NCBI RefSeq assembly: GCF_001953865.1
Contig: NZ_MQUQ01000002.1
Span: 238,047-302,046 of the forward strand
Reading direction: 5' to 3'
DNA from: Amycolatopsis coloradensis
Lineage (GTDB): Bacteria; Actinomycetota; Actinomycetes; Mycobacteriales; Pseudonocardiaceae
Length of the DNA: 64,000 nucleotides
Shown: positions 49,880 to 62,783 of the stretch, in pieces
How the letters are laid out: the number at the start of each line of letters is the position of its first letter
How positions within the stretch are numbered: the first letter of the stretch is position 1
Translations under genes and position numbers: made by a program
The notes under the pieces: model-generated
Seen by the model: the letters and a program-made list of their open reading frames with translations, nothing else
Told to the model about the DNA's origin: nothing
The model's database searches: none

Positions 49880-51253
49880 TCAGCACTCGATGACGTTGAC
49901 GGCCAGGCCGCCGCGTGCGGTCTCCTTGTACTTCACACTCATGTCGGCACCGGTCTCGCGCATGGTCTTGATCGCCTTGTCCAGCGTGACGACGTGCGAG
50001 CCGTCACCGCGCATCGCCATCCGCGCGGCATGGATCGCCTTGGACGCGCCGACGGCGTTGCGCTCGATGCACGGAATCTGCACCAGCCCGCCGACCGGGT
50101 CACAAGTGAGCCCCAGGTGGTGTTCGACGCCGATCTCGGCGGCGTTCTCCACCTGCGCGGGCGAGCCGCCCAGGACCTCGGTGAGCCCGGCGGCGGCCAT
50201 CGCGCTGGCCGAACCGACCTCGCCCTGACAGCCGACCTCGGCACCGGAGATCGAGCCCGTCTGCTTCAGGATCGAGCCGATCGCGCCCGCGGTGAGCATG
50301 AACGTCACGATGCCGTCGTCCGACGAACCCCGGATGAACCGCTGGTAGTAGTGCAGGACCGCCGGGATGATCCCGGCGGCGCCGTTGGTCGGCGCGGTGA
50401 CGACGCGGCCACCCGCGGCGTTCTCCTCGTTGACCGCCAGCGCGTACAGGCTCACCCAGTCCATGGCGTACAGCGGGTCACCGACGCCGTCTTCGGCGAG
50501 CAGCTTCTCGTGCAACGCCTTCGCGCGGCGCGGCACCTTCAGTCCGCCAGGCAAAACACCTTCGTGCTCGCAGCCGTTGTGCACGCATTCCACCATGACC
50601 TGCCAGATCTCCAGCAGGCCTTCGCGGACCTCCTCGCGTGTACGCCAGGAGAGTTCGTTGCGCAGCATGATCTCGCTGATCGGCAGCCCGGTGTCCTCGC
50701 AGTGCTTCAGCAGATCCGCGCCGGTGCGGAAGGGGAACTCCAGCCGCGTCGAGTCCTCGACGACGACAGTGTCGGTCTCGTAGGACTCGTCGCGCACGAA
50801 GCCGCCGCCGACGGAGTAGTAGGTCCGCTCGCGCAGTACCTTCCCGTCGGCGTCGAACGCGCGGAAGATCATCCCGTTCGGGTGCGCGGGCAACGACTTC
50901 CGCCGGTGCATGGTCAAGTCGGTGTCCTCGGTAAACACGATCTCGTGCTCTCCGCGCACCTTCAGCAGACACGATTCCCGGATCTCGGCGATCTTGCCGG
51001 GCACCGTTTCGGTGTCGATCTCCTCCGGACGCTCCCCGGACAACCCGAGCAGCACGGCCTTGTCGCTGCCGTGCCCGAACCCGGTCGCGCCCAGTGACCC
51101 GAAGAGTTCGGACTGGACACGCGCCGTGGCGGACAGGTCGCCGTCCTCGGCGAGACCGTCCACAAAGGTCAGTGCGGCCCTCATCGGACCGACCGTATGG
51201 GAGCTGGAGGGGCCGATCCCGATCGAAAACAGGTCGAAGACGCTGATCGCCAT
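49880..51253 (-). CDS. sdaA: L-serine ammonia-lyase (iron-sulfur type)
   Basis: A 457-residue single-chain L-serine dehydratase. The beta domain starts [21 protein letters not shown]. The alpha domain has the cluster cysteines in [41 protein letters not shown], and a C-terminal Cys at the last residue (NVIEC), which is the tail-in-mouth ligand of this family. It deaminates serine to pyruvate. ATG 51253 has AGGAGGG. It follows lipA by 16 bp on the same strand and completes glycine-to-pyruvate conversion. Confidence 0.94.
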   Translation of the reverse strand: MAISVFDLFSIGIGPSSSHTVGPMRAALTFVDGLAEDGDLSATARVQSELFGSLGATGFGHGSDKAVLLGLSGERPEEIDTETVPGKIAEIRESCLLKVRGEHEIVFTEDTDLTMHRRKSLPAHPNGMIFRAFDADGKVLRERTYYSVGGGFVRDESYETDTVVVEDSTRLEFPFRTGADLLKHCEDTGLPISEIMLRNELSWRTREEVREGLLEIWQVMVECVHNGCEHEGVLPGGLKVPRRAKALHEKLLAEDGVGDPLYAMDWVSLYALAVNEENAAGGRVVTAPTNGAAGIIPAVLHYYQRFIRGSSDDGIVTFMLTAGAIGSILKQTGSISGAEVGCQGEVGSASAMAAAGLTEVLGGSPAQVENAAEIGVEHHLGLTCDPVGGLVQIPCIERNAVGASKAIHAARMAMRGDGSHVVTLDKAIKTMRETGADMSVKYKETARGGLAVNVIEC

Positions 51254-51269
51254 TGATCTGCCCTCCTTC

Positions 51270-52271
51270 CTATCTGGCCAGCAGTGAGCTGGCTTCTTGG
51301 GCCGCGGGGCCTTCGGCGGCAAGGTGGGCCAGGTTCTCCGACAGTGCTTCGCCGCGGTGGGCCTTCGTCTGCGCGAAAAGACGACCGGCCCGATAAGACG
51401 AGCGTACGAGCGGCCCGGCCATCACACCAGCGAAACCCATCGCCTCGGCAGCCTTCGAATGCTCGACGAACTCCTCCGGCTTGACCCACCGGTCCACCGG
51501 ATGATGCCGCGGCGAAGGACGCAGATACTGAGTGATCGTCAAGATCTCACAACCCGCGTCGACCAGATCCCGCATCGCCGGAGCCACCTCCTCCGGAGTC
51601 TCACCCATGCCCAGAATCAAGTTCGACTTCGTCACCAAACCGGCCTCACGAGCCCGCGTGATGACCTCCAGCGACCGCGCGTACCGAAAACCGGGGCGGA
51701 TCCGCTTGAAAATCCGCGGCACCGTCTCAACGTTGTGCGCCAACACCTCCGGCCGCGAACCGAACACCTCGGCCAGCTGATCCGGATCCGCGTTGAAGTC
51801 CGGGATCAACAACTCGACACCGGTACCCGGATTCAGCGCATGAATCTGACGCACGGTCTCCGCGTACAACCACGCGCCGCCGTCCTCCAGATCGTCCCGC
51901 GCCACACCGGTCACCGTCGAGTAGCGCAACCCCATGGCCTGCACCGACTCCGCCACCTTGCGCGGCTCGGTCGTGTCCAGCGCCTCGGGCTTCCCAGTGT
52001 CAATCTGACAGAAGTCACAACGCCGCGTGCACTGATCCCCACCGATCAGGAACGTCGCCTCACGGTCCTCCCAGCACTCGTAGATGTTGGGGCAACCGGC
52101 CTCCTCGCACACGGTGTGCAGGCCTTCACGCTTGACCAGGCCCTTGAGCTCGGTGAACTCGGGCCCCATCCGCGCGCGGGTCTTGATCCACGGCGGCTTT
52201 TTCTCGATCGGCGTCTGCGCGTTGCGGACCTCGAGCCGGAGAAGTTTGCGCCCCTCGGGGACCGCGCTCAT
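51270..52271 (-). CDS. lipA: Lipoyl synthase
   Basis: A radical-SAM sulfur insertion enzyme of 333 residues. The auxiliary cluster Cys are in [14 protein letters not shown], the radical SAM CxxxCxxC in [15 protein letters not shown], and the final Ser ligand in VRSSYRAG. It inserts two sulfurs into octanoyl groups to make lipoate. ATG 52271 overlaps the glyA stop (ATGA). Placing lipA in a gcv operon instead of beside lipB makes sense because GcvH needs the lipoyl group. Confidence 0.95.
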   Translation of the reverse strand: MSAVPEGRKLLRLEVRNAQTPIEKKPPWIKTRARMGPEFTELKGLVKREGLHTVCEEAGCPNIYECWEDREATFLIGGDQCTRRCDFCQIDTGKPEALDTTEPRKVAESVQAMGLRYSTVTGVARDDLEDGGAWLYAETVRQIHALNPGTGVELLIPDFNADPDQLAEVFGSRPEVLAHNVETVPRIFKRIRPGFRYARSLEVITRAREAGLVTKSNLILGMGETPEEVAPAMRDLVDAGCEILTITQYLRPSPRHHPVDRWVKPEEFVEHSKAAEAMGFAGVMAGPLVRSSYRAGRLFAQTKAHRGEALSENLAHLAAEGPAAQEASSLLAR

Positions 52272-53536
52272 CGGTTGAGGTCCGCGTACAGCGGGTGCTT
52301 CTTGGCCAGCAGCTCGACCCTGGCGGACAGCGACTGGCGCAGGTCCTCGTCGAAGTCCGGGCGCAGCGCCTCGGCGATGATGTCGCCGACCTCGGCGAAG
52401 TCCTCGGCGTCGAAGCCGCGAGTCGCCAGGGCCGGAGTGCCGATCCGCAGGCCCGAGGTGATCATCGGCGGGCGCGGGTCGAACGGGACGGCGTTGCGGT
52501 TGACCGTGATGCCGACCGAGTGCAGCCGGTCTTCGGCCTGCTGACCGTCCAAAGTGGAGTTGACCAGATCGACGAGCACCAGGTGCACGTCGGTCCCGCC
52601 GGTCAGCACGCGGACGCCCGCCTCGGCGCAGTCGGTGCGCGAAAGGCGGTCGGCGAGGATCTTCGCGCCTTCGAGGACCCGCTGCTGACGCTCGCGGAAC
52701 TCCTCGCTCGCGGCGACCTTCAGCGCGACGGCCTTGGCGGCGATGACGTGCTCCAGCGGACCACCCTGCTGGCCGGGGAACACCGCCGAGTTGATCTTCT
52801 TGGCGAGTTCCTGGCGGCACAGGATGATGCCGCCGCGCGGGCCGCCGAGGGTCTTGTGCGTGGTCGTGGTGACGATGTCCGCGTACGGCACGGGGCTCGG
52901 GTGCAGCCCGGCGGCGACGAGACCGGCGAAGTGCGCCATGTCGACCATGACCTTCGCGCCGACCTCGTCGGCGATACGGCGGAACTCGGCGAAGTCGAGC
53001 TGACGCGGGTACGCCGACCAGCCGGCGATGATCAGCTTCGGCTTGTGCTCCTTGGCGAGGCGCTCGATCTCCTCGACGTCGACGATCCCGGTCTCCTTGT
53101 CGACATGGTAGGCGACGACGTTGTAGAGCTTGCCAGAGAAATTGATCTTCATCCCATGGGTCAGGTGACCGCCGTGGGCGAGGTCGAGGCCGAGGATGGT
53201 GTCGCCGGGGTTGAGCACCGCGACCATGGCGGCGGCGTTGGCCTGCGCGCCCGAATGCGGCTGGACGTTGGCGTGCTCGGCACCGAAGAGGGCCTTCGCG
53301 CGGTCGATCGCCAGCTGCTCGATGACGTCGACGTGTTCGCAACCGCCGTAGTAGCGGCGGCCGGGGTAACCCTCGGCGTACTTGTTGGTCAGCACCGAAC
53401 CCTGCGCTTCGAGCACGCCCACCGGGGCGAAGTTCTCCGACGCGATCATTTCCAGGGTCGACTGCTGCCGGCCGAGTTCGGCGGCGACGGCCGCGGCGAC
53501 CTCGGGGTCCACTTCGGACAGGCTTGCGTTGAACAT
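52268..53536 (-). CDS. glyA: Serine hydroxymethyltransferase
   Basis: A 422-residue PLP enzyme interconverting serine and glycine with THF. It has [22 protein letters not shown] near residue 26 and [17 protein letters not shown]. The PLP lysine is in [15 protein letters not shown] near residue 230. ATG 53536 follows AGGAGAG. In this operon it uses methylene-THF made by the glycine cleavage system to turn a second glycine into serine, which SdaA then deaminates. Confidence 0.96.
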   Translation of the reverse strand: MFNASLSEVDPEVAAAVAAELGRQQSTLEMIASENFAPVGVLEAQGSVLTNKYAEGYPGRRYYGGCEHVDVIEQLAIDRAKALFGAEHANVQPHSGAQANAAAMVAVLNPGDTILGLDLAHGGHLTHGMKINFSGKLYNVVAYHVDKETGIVDVEEIERLAKEHKPKLIIAGWSAYPRQLDFAEFRRIADEVGAKVMVDMAHFAGLVAAGLHPSPVPYADIVTTTTHKTLGGPRGGIILCRQELAKKINSAVFPGQQGGPLEHVIAAKAVALKVAASEEFRERQQRVLEGAKILADRLSRTDCAEAGVRVLTGGTDVHLVLVDLVNSTLDGQQAEDRLHSVGITVNRNAVPFDPRPPMITSGLRIGTPALATRGFDAEDFAEVGDIIAEALRPDFDEDLRQSLSARVELLAKKHPLYADLNR

Positions 53537-53537
53537 C

Positions 53538-53915
53538 TCAGCTCTCCTGGGTGAGCACGGCGTACGCCTGGGCGTCGAGCAGGGCGGGCACGTCACCGGA
53601 CAGACGCACCTTCAGGAGCCATCCTTCGGCGTACGGGTCCGAGTTGATCAGCTCGGGGGTGTCCGTTGTGGCCCCGTTCACCTCGACGACCTCGCCGTCC
53701 ACGGGTGCGTACAGCTCGCTGACCGACTTGGTGGACTCGACCTCGCCGAACACCTCGCCCGCGGTGACCGTGTCGCCGACCGAGGGAAGCTGGACGAACA
53801 CGATGTCACCGAGCGACTCGGCGGCGAAGGCGGTGATGCCCACGGTGGCGACGCCGTCGGCGACGTTCAGCCACTCGTGTTCCTTCGTGTACTTCAGGTC
53901 CTGGGGGATGCTCAT
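53538..53915 (-). CDS. gcvH: Glycine cleavage system H protein
   Basis: The 125-residue lipoyl carrier protein. The modified lysine is in [20 protein letters not shown] near residue 63. [20 protein letters not shown] opens the protein. It shuttles the aminomethyl group between GcvP, GcvT and the L protein (dihydrolipoyl dehydrogenase, not in the window). It lies 1 bp before glyA and 17 bp after gcvT. Confidence 0.96.
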   Translation of the reverse strand: MSIPQDLKYTKEHEWLNVADGVATVGITAFAAESLGDIVFVQLPSVGDTVTAGEVFGEVESTKSVSELYAPVDGEVVEVNGATTDTPELINSDPYAEGWLLKVRLSGDVPALLDAQAYAVLTQES

Positions 53916-53932
53916 GGTTGCGAAAGGGCCTT

Positions 53933-55024
53933 TCAGGCGCGGGAGTAGAAGGGCAGGGCGACGACCTCGACGGGCTCGATACGGCCCCGGATGTCGACGG
54001 AAAGCTCGGTGCCGGGCTCGGCGTGCTCCCGGTCCACGTACGCCATGGCGATCGGGTAACCGAGGGTCGGCGACAGGGCACCGCTGGTGACCTCACCGAT
54101 CTCGGTCTCGCCTGCCAGGACGGTGTAGCCGTGGCGCGGGGCGCGGCGGCCGGAGCCCTTGAGCCCGACGCGAACCCGGGGAACGTCCTTCTTGGACAGT
54201 TCCTCGAGCGCGGCCTTGCCGACGAAGTCGCCCGGCTTCTCGAACTTGACGACGCGGCCGAGACCGGCTTCGAACGGGCTCAGCTGGAGGCTGAGTTCGT
54301 TGCCGTACAACGGCATCCCGGCTTCGAGGCGCAGCGTGTCGCGGCAGGCGAGACCCGCCGGGAGCAGGCCGTGCGGCTCGCCGGCCTCGGTGAGGATGCG
54401 CCAGACGGCGGGAGCCTCACCTGCCGGGACGTACAGCTCGAAGCCGTCCTCGCCGGTGTAGCCGGTGCGGGCCAGCAGGACGTCGTGCCCCTTCACGACG
54501 GCTGGGACGCTCGCGTAATACTTGAGCGCGCCGAGGTCGGCGTCGGTGACGGCGCCGAGGATCTCGACGGCCTTCGGTCCCTGGACGGCGATCAGCGCGA
54601 CGTCCTCGGACTTGTTGTCGACGACCGCGTCGAATCCGGAGACCCGCTCGGCCAGCGCCTCCGCGACCACGGCGGCGTTGCCCGCGTTCGCCACGACCAG
54701 GAACTTCTCGTCGGCGAGGCGGTAGACGACCAGGTCGTCCAGCACGCCGCCGGTCTCGTCGCAGATCATCGTGTAGCGCGCCCGGCCCGGCTTGACGCCG
54801 GACAGGTTGCCGACCAGCGCGAAATCGAGGACGTCGGCGGCCTGCAGGCCGGTCACCTCGATCTCGGCCATGTGGGAGAGGTCGAACAGGCCAGCGGCCT
54901 CGCGGACCGCCTTGTGCTCCGCCAGTTCGCTGGAATAGCGGATCGGCATCGACCAGCCCGCGAAGTCGGTGAACAGCGCACCCAGTCCTTTGTGGACTCC
55001 GTGCAGGGACGTCTCTTTCGACAT
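53933..55024 (-). CDS. gcvT: Aminomethyltransferase (T protein)
   Basis: A 363-residue folate-dependent aminomethyltransferase. The N-terminus is HGVHKGLGALFTDFAGWSMPIRY, with LFDLSHMAEIEVTG near residue 47. LARTGYTGEDGFELYVP and CRDTLRLEAGMPLYGNEL are typical, and the C-terminal barrel has VTSGALSPTLGYPIAMAYV. It transfers the methylene group from lipoyl-GcvH to THF. ATG 55024 is used instead of the TTG just before it. It is 8 bp from gcvP. Confidence 0.95.
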   Translation of the reverse strand: MSKETSLHGVHKGLGALFTDFAGWSMPIRYSSELAEHKAVREAAGLFDLSHMAEIEVTGLQAADVLDFALVGNLSGVKPGRARYTMICDETGGVLDDLVVYRLADEKFLVVANAGNAAVVAEALAERVSGFDAVVDNKSEDVALIAVQGPKAVEILGAVTDADLGALKYYASVPAVVKGHDVLLARTGYTGEDGFELYVPAGEAPAVWRILTEAGEPHGLLPAGLACRDTLRLEAGMPLYGNELSLQLSPFEAGLGRVVKFEKPGDFVGKAALEELSKKDVPRVRVGLKGSGRRAPRHGYTVLAGETEIGEVTSGALSPTLGYPIAMAYVDREHAEPGTELSVDIRGRIEPVEVVALPFYSRA

Positions 55025-55032
55025 CAAGTGCC

Positions 55033-57864
<2,832 letters not shown>

Positions 57865-57909
57865 GGGAGCTCCTTGGGTCAGGCGCCGGATAGACCGGTG
57901 CGCTGGGAA

Positions 57910-58093
57910 CTCCCCCTCTGTCATGGCACCTGAGAGTTTCACCACCCTGTCGAAGGGTGGCTTTCACCTTGGGTGAGGCGCACTTGCGCGCCTGCTTTCC
58001 AGAGTGGCCTCGCGGAAGCGGTAGTGGGTACCTGAGAGATTCCGGGGAGTTTGCTCCTTCGGTGCCCCACCACGTTCGTGGGGGCTCTCCCGC
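57910..58093 (-). promoter_or_regulatory. Tandem glycine riboswitch
   Basis: Read on the minus strand, two aptamers follow each other. The first runs from GGGAGAGCC through CACCGAAGGAGCAA and CCGGAATCTCTCAGGTACC. The second runs from CTCTGGAAAGCAGG through CACCCAAGGTGAAAGCC and GAAACTCTCAGGTGCC to GACAGAGGGGG. The paired GGAGCAA/CTCTCAGG and GTGAAAGCC/CTCTCAGG blocks are diagnostic of glycine aptamers. It ends about 46 bp before the gcvP start, and glycine binding should switch the gcv operon on. The gap 58094-58296 beyond it holds the promoter but no gene. Confidence 0.93.
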
Positions 58094-58296
58094 TCCAGCT
58101 CAACGGCCCTGTCTGTAGTTGTGCGCACACCGTACCTGGCGTGTTCGGCATGCGTCTACTTCAGGCCGGGCACGTCACTTCCCCGCACACGCGCTTGTCG
58201 GCCGCCTCGGCCACCTCACCAAGGCCACGGCGTTGGCGCGAACGGTCACCCGTCGTGCCCGGCCGCCGGGTCGTCGTCACCGACCCTGGGACCCGA

Positions 58297-58351
58297 GTAC
58301 ATGAAGGCCCCCTTCCCATACCTAGGCGCAAGGAAGGGGGCCTTCATGTAC
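58297..58351. repeat. Palindromic repeat, family C copy 2
   Basis: GTACATGAAGGCCCCCTTCC pairs perfectly with GGAAGGGGGCCTTCATGTAC around CATACCTAGGCGCAA. It shares GCGCAAGGAAGGGGGCC with 6775-6837. It lies downstream of the SDR gene and may end the gamma-glutamylation operon. Confidence 0.85.
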
Positions 58352-58368
58352 TTCAGGGCGACGCGGAG

Positions 58369-59136
58369 TCACAGCGGGGTGACATAGGCGCCCGAGATAC
58401 CGCCGTCCACCAGGAACTGCGAAGCGGTGATGAACGAAGCGTCGTCGCTCGCCAGGAACGCGACCGCGCCCGCGATCTCCTCCGGCTCCGCGAACCGCCC
58501 GACCGGCACATGCACCAGCCGCCGCGCGGCCCGCTCGGGGTCCTTCGCGAACAGTTCCTTCAGCAGCGGCGTGTTCACCGGTCCCGGGCACAGCGCGTTG
58601 ACCCGGATGTTCTCCCGCGCGAACTGCACGCCCAGTTCCCGGCTCATCGCCAGCACCCCGCCCTTGGACGCGGTGTAGGAGATCTGCGACGTCGCCGCGC
58701 CCAGCACCGCGACGAACGACGCGGTGTTGATGATCGAGCCCTTCCCCTGCCGCCGCATCTGCGGCAGCACCGCCTTGCAGCACAGGTACACCGAGGTAAG
58801 GTTGACCTTCTGCACCTTCTCCCACGCGTCGATGCCGGTGGTGAGGATCGAGTCGTCCTCCGGCGGGGAGATGCCGGCGTTGTTGAACGCGACGTCGACC
58901 GAGCCAAAAGTGTCCACGGTAGTCTGGAACAAGGTCTCGACCTGCTCGGCGTCGGTGACGTCGGCCCGCACGAACAGGCCCCCGACCTCGTCGGCCGCGG
59001 CCTTGCCCGCCTCGGCGGAGATGTCGCCGATGACGACCTTCGCGCCCTCGCTCGCCAGCCGCCGAGCGGTGGCGAGACCGATGCCGCTGCTGCCGCCGGT
59101 GATGACCGCGACGCGGCCTTCGAAACGCTGAACCAT
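58369..59136 (-). CDS. SDR oxidoreductase in the gamma-glutamylation operon
   Basis: A classical short-chain dehydrogenase of 255 residues: ITGGSSGIGLATARRLAS, FNNAG in VAFNNAGISPPEDD, Ser in INTASFVAVLG, and Tyr-Lys in ISYTASKGGVL. The start codon is immediately after the aldehyde dehydrogenase stop, so it is the last gene of a four-gene operon. It could interconvert an aldehyde or alcohol intermediate (3-oxoacyl/betaine-type SDRs are similar). The actual substrate is unknown. Confidence 0.85.
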   Translation of the reverse strand: MVQRFEGRVAVITGGSSGIGLATARRLASEGAKVVIGDISAEAGKAAADEVGGLFVRADVTDAEQVETLFQTTVDTFGSVDVAFNNAGISPPEDDSILTTGIDAWEKVQKVNLTSVYLCCKAVLPQMRRQGKGSIINTASFVAVLGAATSQISYTASKGGVLAMSRELGVQFARENIRVNALCPGPVNTPLLKELFAKDPERAARRLVHVPVGRFAEPEEIAGAVAFLASDDASFITASQFLVDGGISGAYVTPL

Positions 59137-60501
59137 TTAATCCTCCGTGCTGATGAAGACGTTTTTGGTGTCGGTGAAGGCGTCGACGGCGTCCGGGCCG
59201 AGTTCGCGGCCCAGCCCGGACTGCTTGAACCCGCCGAACGGCGTCCAGTACCGGACGGACGAATGCGAGTTCACCGAAAGGTTCCCGGCTTCGACACCGC
59301 GCGCGACACGGAAGGCGCGGCCGACGTCGCGCGTCCAGATCGAGCCGGACAGGCCGTACTCGGTGTCGTTGGCCATGGTCACCGCGTCCGCCTCCTCGGC
59401 GAACGGGACCACCGCGACGACCGGGCCGAAGATCTCGTCCGAGGCCAGCGGATGCCGCAGGTCGGGCGGGGTGACGACGGTCGGCGGGAACCAGTAGCCC
59501 GGCCCCAGGGGCGCGTTGCCCCGGAAGGCGACCGGCGCGGAATCGTCCACATAGGACGACACCTTCGCGTGATGCCCGGCCGAGATCAGCGGCCCCATCT
59601 CGGTCACCTCCAGGCGGGGGTCCCCGACGACGACGCCCTTCACGGCGGGTTCCAGCGACTCCATGAATTTCTCGTACACGCTCGCCTGCACCAGGATCAG
59701 CGACCGCGCGCAGCAGTCCTGCCCGGCGTTGTCGAACACGCCGTACGGCGCCGTGGCCGCGGCCTTCTCCAGGTCGGCGTCGGCGAACACGATGTTCGCG
59801 TTCTTGCCGCCGAGTTCCAGCGTCACCCGTTTCACCCGCGCGGCGCAGCCCGCCATGATCTGCTTGCCGACCTCGGTGGAGCCGGTGAACACCACCTTCC
59901 GCACCGCCGGGTGGTCCACGAACCGTTGTCCCACCACGGATCCCTTACCGGGGAGCACCTGGAAGACGTCCTCGGGGATCCCCGCCTCGCGGGCGAGTTC
60001 GCCGAGCCTGATCGCGGTCAGCGGGGTGAGTTCGGCGGGTTTGAGCACGACGGTGTTCCCGGCGGCGAGCGCGGGTGCGAACCCCCAGCCGGCGATCGGC
60101 ATCGGGAAGTTCCACGGCACGATCACCCCGACCACGCCGAGCGGCTCGTGGAACGTCATGTTCACCCCGCCGGGTACCGGGATCTGCTTGCCGCTCAACC
60201 GTTCCGGTGACGCCGAGTAGTACGTCAGCACGTCACGGACGTTGCCCGCCTCCCAGCGCGCGTTGCCGATGGTGTGGCCCGCGTTGACGACCTCCAGCTG
60301 GGCGAGGTTCTCGATGTCGGCGTCGACGGCGTCGGCGAAGCGGCGCAGCAGCCGCGCCCGGTCACCGGGGGCCACCGCACGCCAGGCGGGGAACGCCGCG
60401 TGCGCGCGGGCGATCGCCGCGTCGGTCTCCTCGGCCGAGGTCGGCTCGACCGACCTCACCACCTCTTCGGTGGCGGGGTTGATCACCTCGAACGTGGTCA
60501 T
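59137..60501 (-). CDS. Aldehyde dehydrogenase (gamma-glutamyl-aminoaldehyde type)
   Basis: An NAD(P) aldehyde dehydrogenase of 454 residues. The cofactor motif is VVFTGSTEVGKQIM near residue 205, the general-base Glu is in VTLELGGKNANIV, and the catalytic Cys is in FDNAGQDCCARSLI near residue 270. Relatives oxidise gamma-glutamyl-aminobutyraldehyde or betaine aldehyde. ATG 60501 overlaps the PuuD-like gene (ATGA). The operon context supports a gamma-glutamylated amine pathway. Confidence 0.9.
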   Translation of the reverse strand: MTTFEVINPATEEVVRSVEPTSAEETDAAIARAHAAFPAWRAVAPGDRARLLRRFADAVDADIENLAQLEVVNAGHTIGNARWEAGNVRDVLTYYSASPERLSGKQIPVPGGVNMTFHEPLGVVGVIVPWNFPMPIAGWGFAPALAAGNTVVLKPAELTPLTAIRLGELAREAGIPEDVFQVLPGKGSVVGQRFVDHPAVRKVVFTGSTEVGKQIMAGCAARVKRVTLELGGKNANIVFADADLEKAAATAPYGVFDNAGQDCCARSLILVQASVYEKFMESLEPAVKGVVVGDPRLEVTEMGPLISAGHHAKVSSYVDDSAPVAFRGNAPLGPGYWFPPTVVTPPDLRHPLASDEIFGPVVAVVPFAEEADAVTMANDTEYGLSGSIWTRDVGRAFRVARGVEAGNLSVNSHSSVRYWTPFGGFKQSGLGRELGPDAVDAFTDTKNVFISTED

Positions 60502-61211
60502 GCGTGCTCCTTCGCTGCTTCTACGAGTGCCTCGAAAAGCCTGATGTCGTCGGGGTTCTGTTCGGGATGCCATTGGACGCCGAGTACGAAGTCGTCGCCG
60601 GGCAGTTCCGCCGCCTCGATGGTCCCGTCCGCGGCCCAGCCGACCGGCACCAGCCCGTCACCGAGCCTGTCGATCGCCTGATGGTGATAACACGGCACCT
60701 TGGTCTCGGTGCCGAGGATCGACGCGGCCCGGCTGCCCTCGGCAAGGGTCACCGTCGTGGCGCCGAAGGTCGCCGGAGCGGGCTGGTGATCCGCGCTGTC
60801 CAAAGTGTCCGGCAGATGCTGGGCGAGCGTTCCGCCCAGCGCGACACTGAGCATCTGCAACCCGCGGCACACACCCAGCACCGGTTTTCGACTGTCCAAA
60901 GCGGACCGCAACAGCCCGAACTCGAACGCGTCCCGGTTCGGCCGGATGTAGGTCGCCGCGTGCTGCTCCTGGCCGTAGCGCGCCGGGTCGACGTCGGCGC
61001 CGCCCACCAGCACGAGACCGTCCACGGCGGACACCAGCCTGTCGTGCGCGTCGCTCACCGGCGGCAACAGGACCGGGATCCCGCCCGCCGCGACGATCCC
61101 GTCGACGTAGACCCGGTGCAGCAGCGCGGCTTCGGTCTCCCAGACGAGAAACTTCGCGGGCTCCAGATAGGAGGTGAGGCCGATGAGGGGGTCAGAGCCT
61201 TTCGAACCCAC
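60498..61211 (-). CDS. puuD: Gamma-glutamyl hydrolase, PuuD-like
   Basis: A class I glutamine-amidotransferase-fold peptidase (C26) of 237 residues. The nucleophile is in VLGVCRGLQMLSVALGG near residue 115, with the His-Glu pair in GVQWHPEQNPDD. The family opening LIGLTSYLEP and VDGLVLVGGADVDPARY are present. It removes the glutamyl group from gamma-glutamyl-GABA-like products. GTG 61211 overlaps the glutamine synthetase-like gene by 20 bp. The symbol reflects family similarity only. Confidence 0.85.
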   Translation of the reverse strand: MGSKGSDPLIGLTSYLEPAKFLVWETEAALLHRVYVDGIVAAGGIPVLLPPVSDAHDRLVSAVDGLVLVGGADVDPARYGQEQHAATYIRPNRDAFEFGLLRSALDSRKPVLGVCRGLQMLSVALGGTLAQHLPDTLDSADHQPAPATFGATTVTLAEGSRAASILGTETKVPCYHHQAIDRLGDGLVPVGWAADGTIEAAELPGDDFVLGVQWHPEQNPDDIRLFEALVEAAKEHA

Positions 61212-62556
61212 GGATCCTCTCCCAATCGGTGACGGCGGCGTCGTACGCGGTGAGTTCGACCATCGCCGCGTTCAGGTAGTGGTCGACGACCTCGTCCCCG
61301 AACGCGGACCTGGCGAGTTCGCTCCGGTCGAGCAGCGCCATGGCCTCCCGCAGCGTCGTCGGCACGGTCGGCTTGTCGGAGCCATAGGCGTTGCCATGGA
61401 ACTCCGGCTCCAGCTCGAGTTCGTTCTCGATACCGTGCAACCCGGCCGCGATCAGCGCGGACACCGCGAGGTACGGGTTCACGTCGCCGCCGGGTACCCG
61501 GTTCTCGGTGCGGAGCGAGTCCCCGTGCCCGACGACGCGGAGCGCGCAGGTGCGGTTGTCGGTGCCCCACGCCACCGCGGTCGGCGCGAAACTGCCCGGG
61601 ACGAACCGCTTGTAGGAGTTGATGTTCGGTGCGAGGAAGTAGGTCAGCTCCCGCAGGCCGGCGAGCTGCCCGGCGAGGAAGTGCTCCATCAGCGGCGAGA
61701 ACCCGCCGGGGCCGTCGCCTGCCAGCACGGCCTGACCCGAAGTGGAGCGCAGGCTGATGTGGATGTGGCAGGAGTTGCCCTCGCGTTCGTCGTACTTCGC
61801 CATGAACGTGAGACTCTTGCCCTCTTGCGCGGCGATCTCCTTGGACCCGGTCTTGTACACGCTGTGGTTGTCGCAGGTGGTCAGCGCGTCGGCGTAGCGG
61901 AACGCGATCTCGTGCTGGCCGGGGTTGCACTCGCCCTTGGCCGACTCGACATACAGCCCGGCGCCGCCCATGTCGTTGCGGATCCGGCGCAGCAGCGGTT
62001 CGATCCGCGAGGTGCCGAGCATCGAGTAGTCGACGTTGTACTGGTTGGCCGGGCGAAGGCCCTGGTACCGCTTGTCCCATGCCGACTCGAAAGTGTCGTC
62101 GAAGACGATGAACTCCAGTTCGGTGCCGACGTAGGCGGCGAGGCCGAGCGCGGCCAGCCGGTCGAGTTGCCCGCGCAGGATCTGGCGCGGCGACGGGGCG
62201 ACGGCGCCGCCTTGTACCCGTTCGAGGTCGGCGAGGACGAGTGCGGTGCCCTCCTGCCACGGGAGCAGGCGAAGCGTGTCGAAGTCCGGGCGCAAGACGA
62301 AGTCGCCGTAGCCGGTCTCCCAGGAAGACATCTCGTAGCCGTCGACGGTGTTCATGTCGACGTCGACCGCGAGCAGGTAGTTGCACGCTTCGGTGGCGTG
62401 CTCGACCACCTCGTTGAGGAAGTACTCGGCGGCGCAGCGTTTGCCCTGCAGCCTGCCCTGCATGTCGGTGATGGCCACCAGCACCGTGTCGATGGCGCCG
62501 TCCTCGACCAGTTCCCGGAGCCGATCCAGTGTGAGCATGCCGCGCCTGTTCGCCAT
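61192..62556 (-). CDS. Glutamine synthetase family gamma-glutamylamide ligase
   Basis: A 454-residue GS-fold protein. Metal and substrate residues are in VGTELEFIVF (Glu), NPGQHEIAFRYADAL (Glu), NSCHIHISLR (His) and ENRVPGGDVNPYLAVSALI. The last replaces the NPY of true GlnA in a shifted context. Next to PuuD-like and aldehyde dehydrogenase genes it is expected to glutamylate a polyamine or ethanolamine (GlnA3/GlnA4/PuuA type), not make glutamine. ATG 62556 with AGGTGAGG is the start and the first gene of the operon. Confidence 0.88.
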   Translation of the reverse strand: MANRRGMLTLDRLRELVEDGAIDTVLVAITDMQGRLQGKRCAAEYFLNEVVEHATEACNYLLAVDVDMNTVDGYEMSSWETGYGDFVLRPDFDTLRLLPWQEGTALVLADLERVQGGAVAPSPRQILRGQLDRLAALGLAAYVGTELEFIVFDDTFESAWDKRYQGLRPANQYNVDYSMLGTSRIEPLLRRIRNDMGGAGLYVESAKGECNPGQHEIAFRYADALTTCDNHSVYKTGSKEIAAQEGKSLTFMAKYDEREGNSCHIHISLRSTSGQAVLAGDGPGGFSPLMEHFLAGQLAGLRELTYFLAPNINSYKRFVPGSFAPTAVAWGTDNRTCALRVVGHGDSLRTENRVPGGDVNPYLAVSALIAAGLHGIENELELEPEFHGNAYGSDKPTVPTTLREAMALLDRSELARSAFGDEVVDHYLNAAMVELTAYDAAVTDWERIRGFERL

Positions 62557-62613
62557 CAGCCTCACCTAAAGGTTCGAAGCGGTACCTTTACGGCTTCTTC
62601 CTACCGGGTCAGC

Positions 62614-62626
62614 TTGACCCGGTCAA
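62614..62626. promoter_or_regulatory. Palindromic operator before the gamma-glutamylation operon
   Basis: TTGACCCGGTCAA is a perfect odd palindrome. GGTCAA recurs at once (GGTCAACTTGGTCAATGG), giving three half-sites in 30 bp. This suits a GntR-type regulator binding ahead of the glutamine synthetase-like gene, 58 bp upstream of its start. Confidence 0.5.
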
Positions 62627-62783
62627 CTTGGTCAATGGTCTAATTGGTTATCCATTTCGGACTGTAGTTGATCCCTGGGCGGATTGTCTGCGATGCCCGG
62701 CTGAGAAGATGCTGTGAATCCCGCCGGACGGGAGGAGATCCGTACCTCCGGAACGTTGTACGGATCAAGAGAGGTGAGAAGGA

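Noticed and set aside
57865..57945. Upstream extension of gcvP
   Set aside because: It would translate the last part of the glycine riboswitch; the TTG at 57864 has a ribosome site and gives the family N-terminus.
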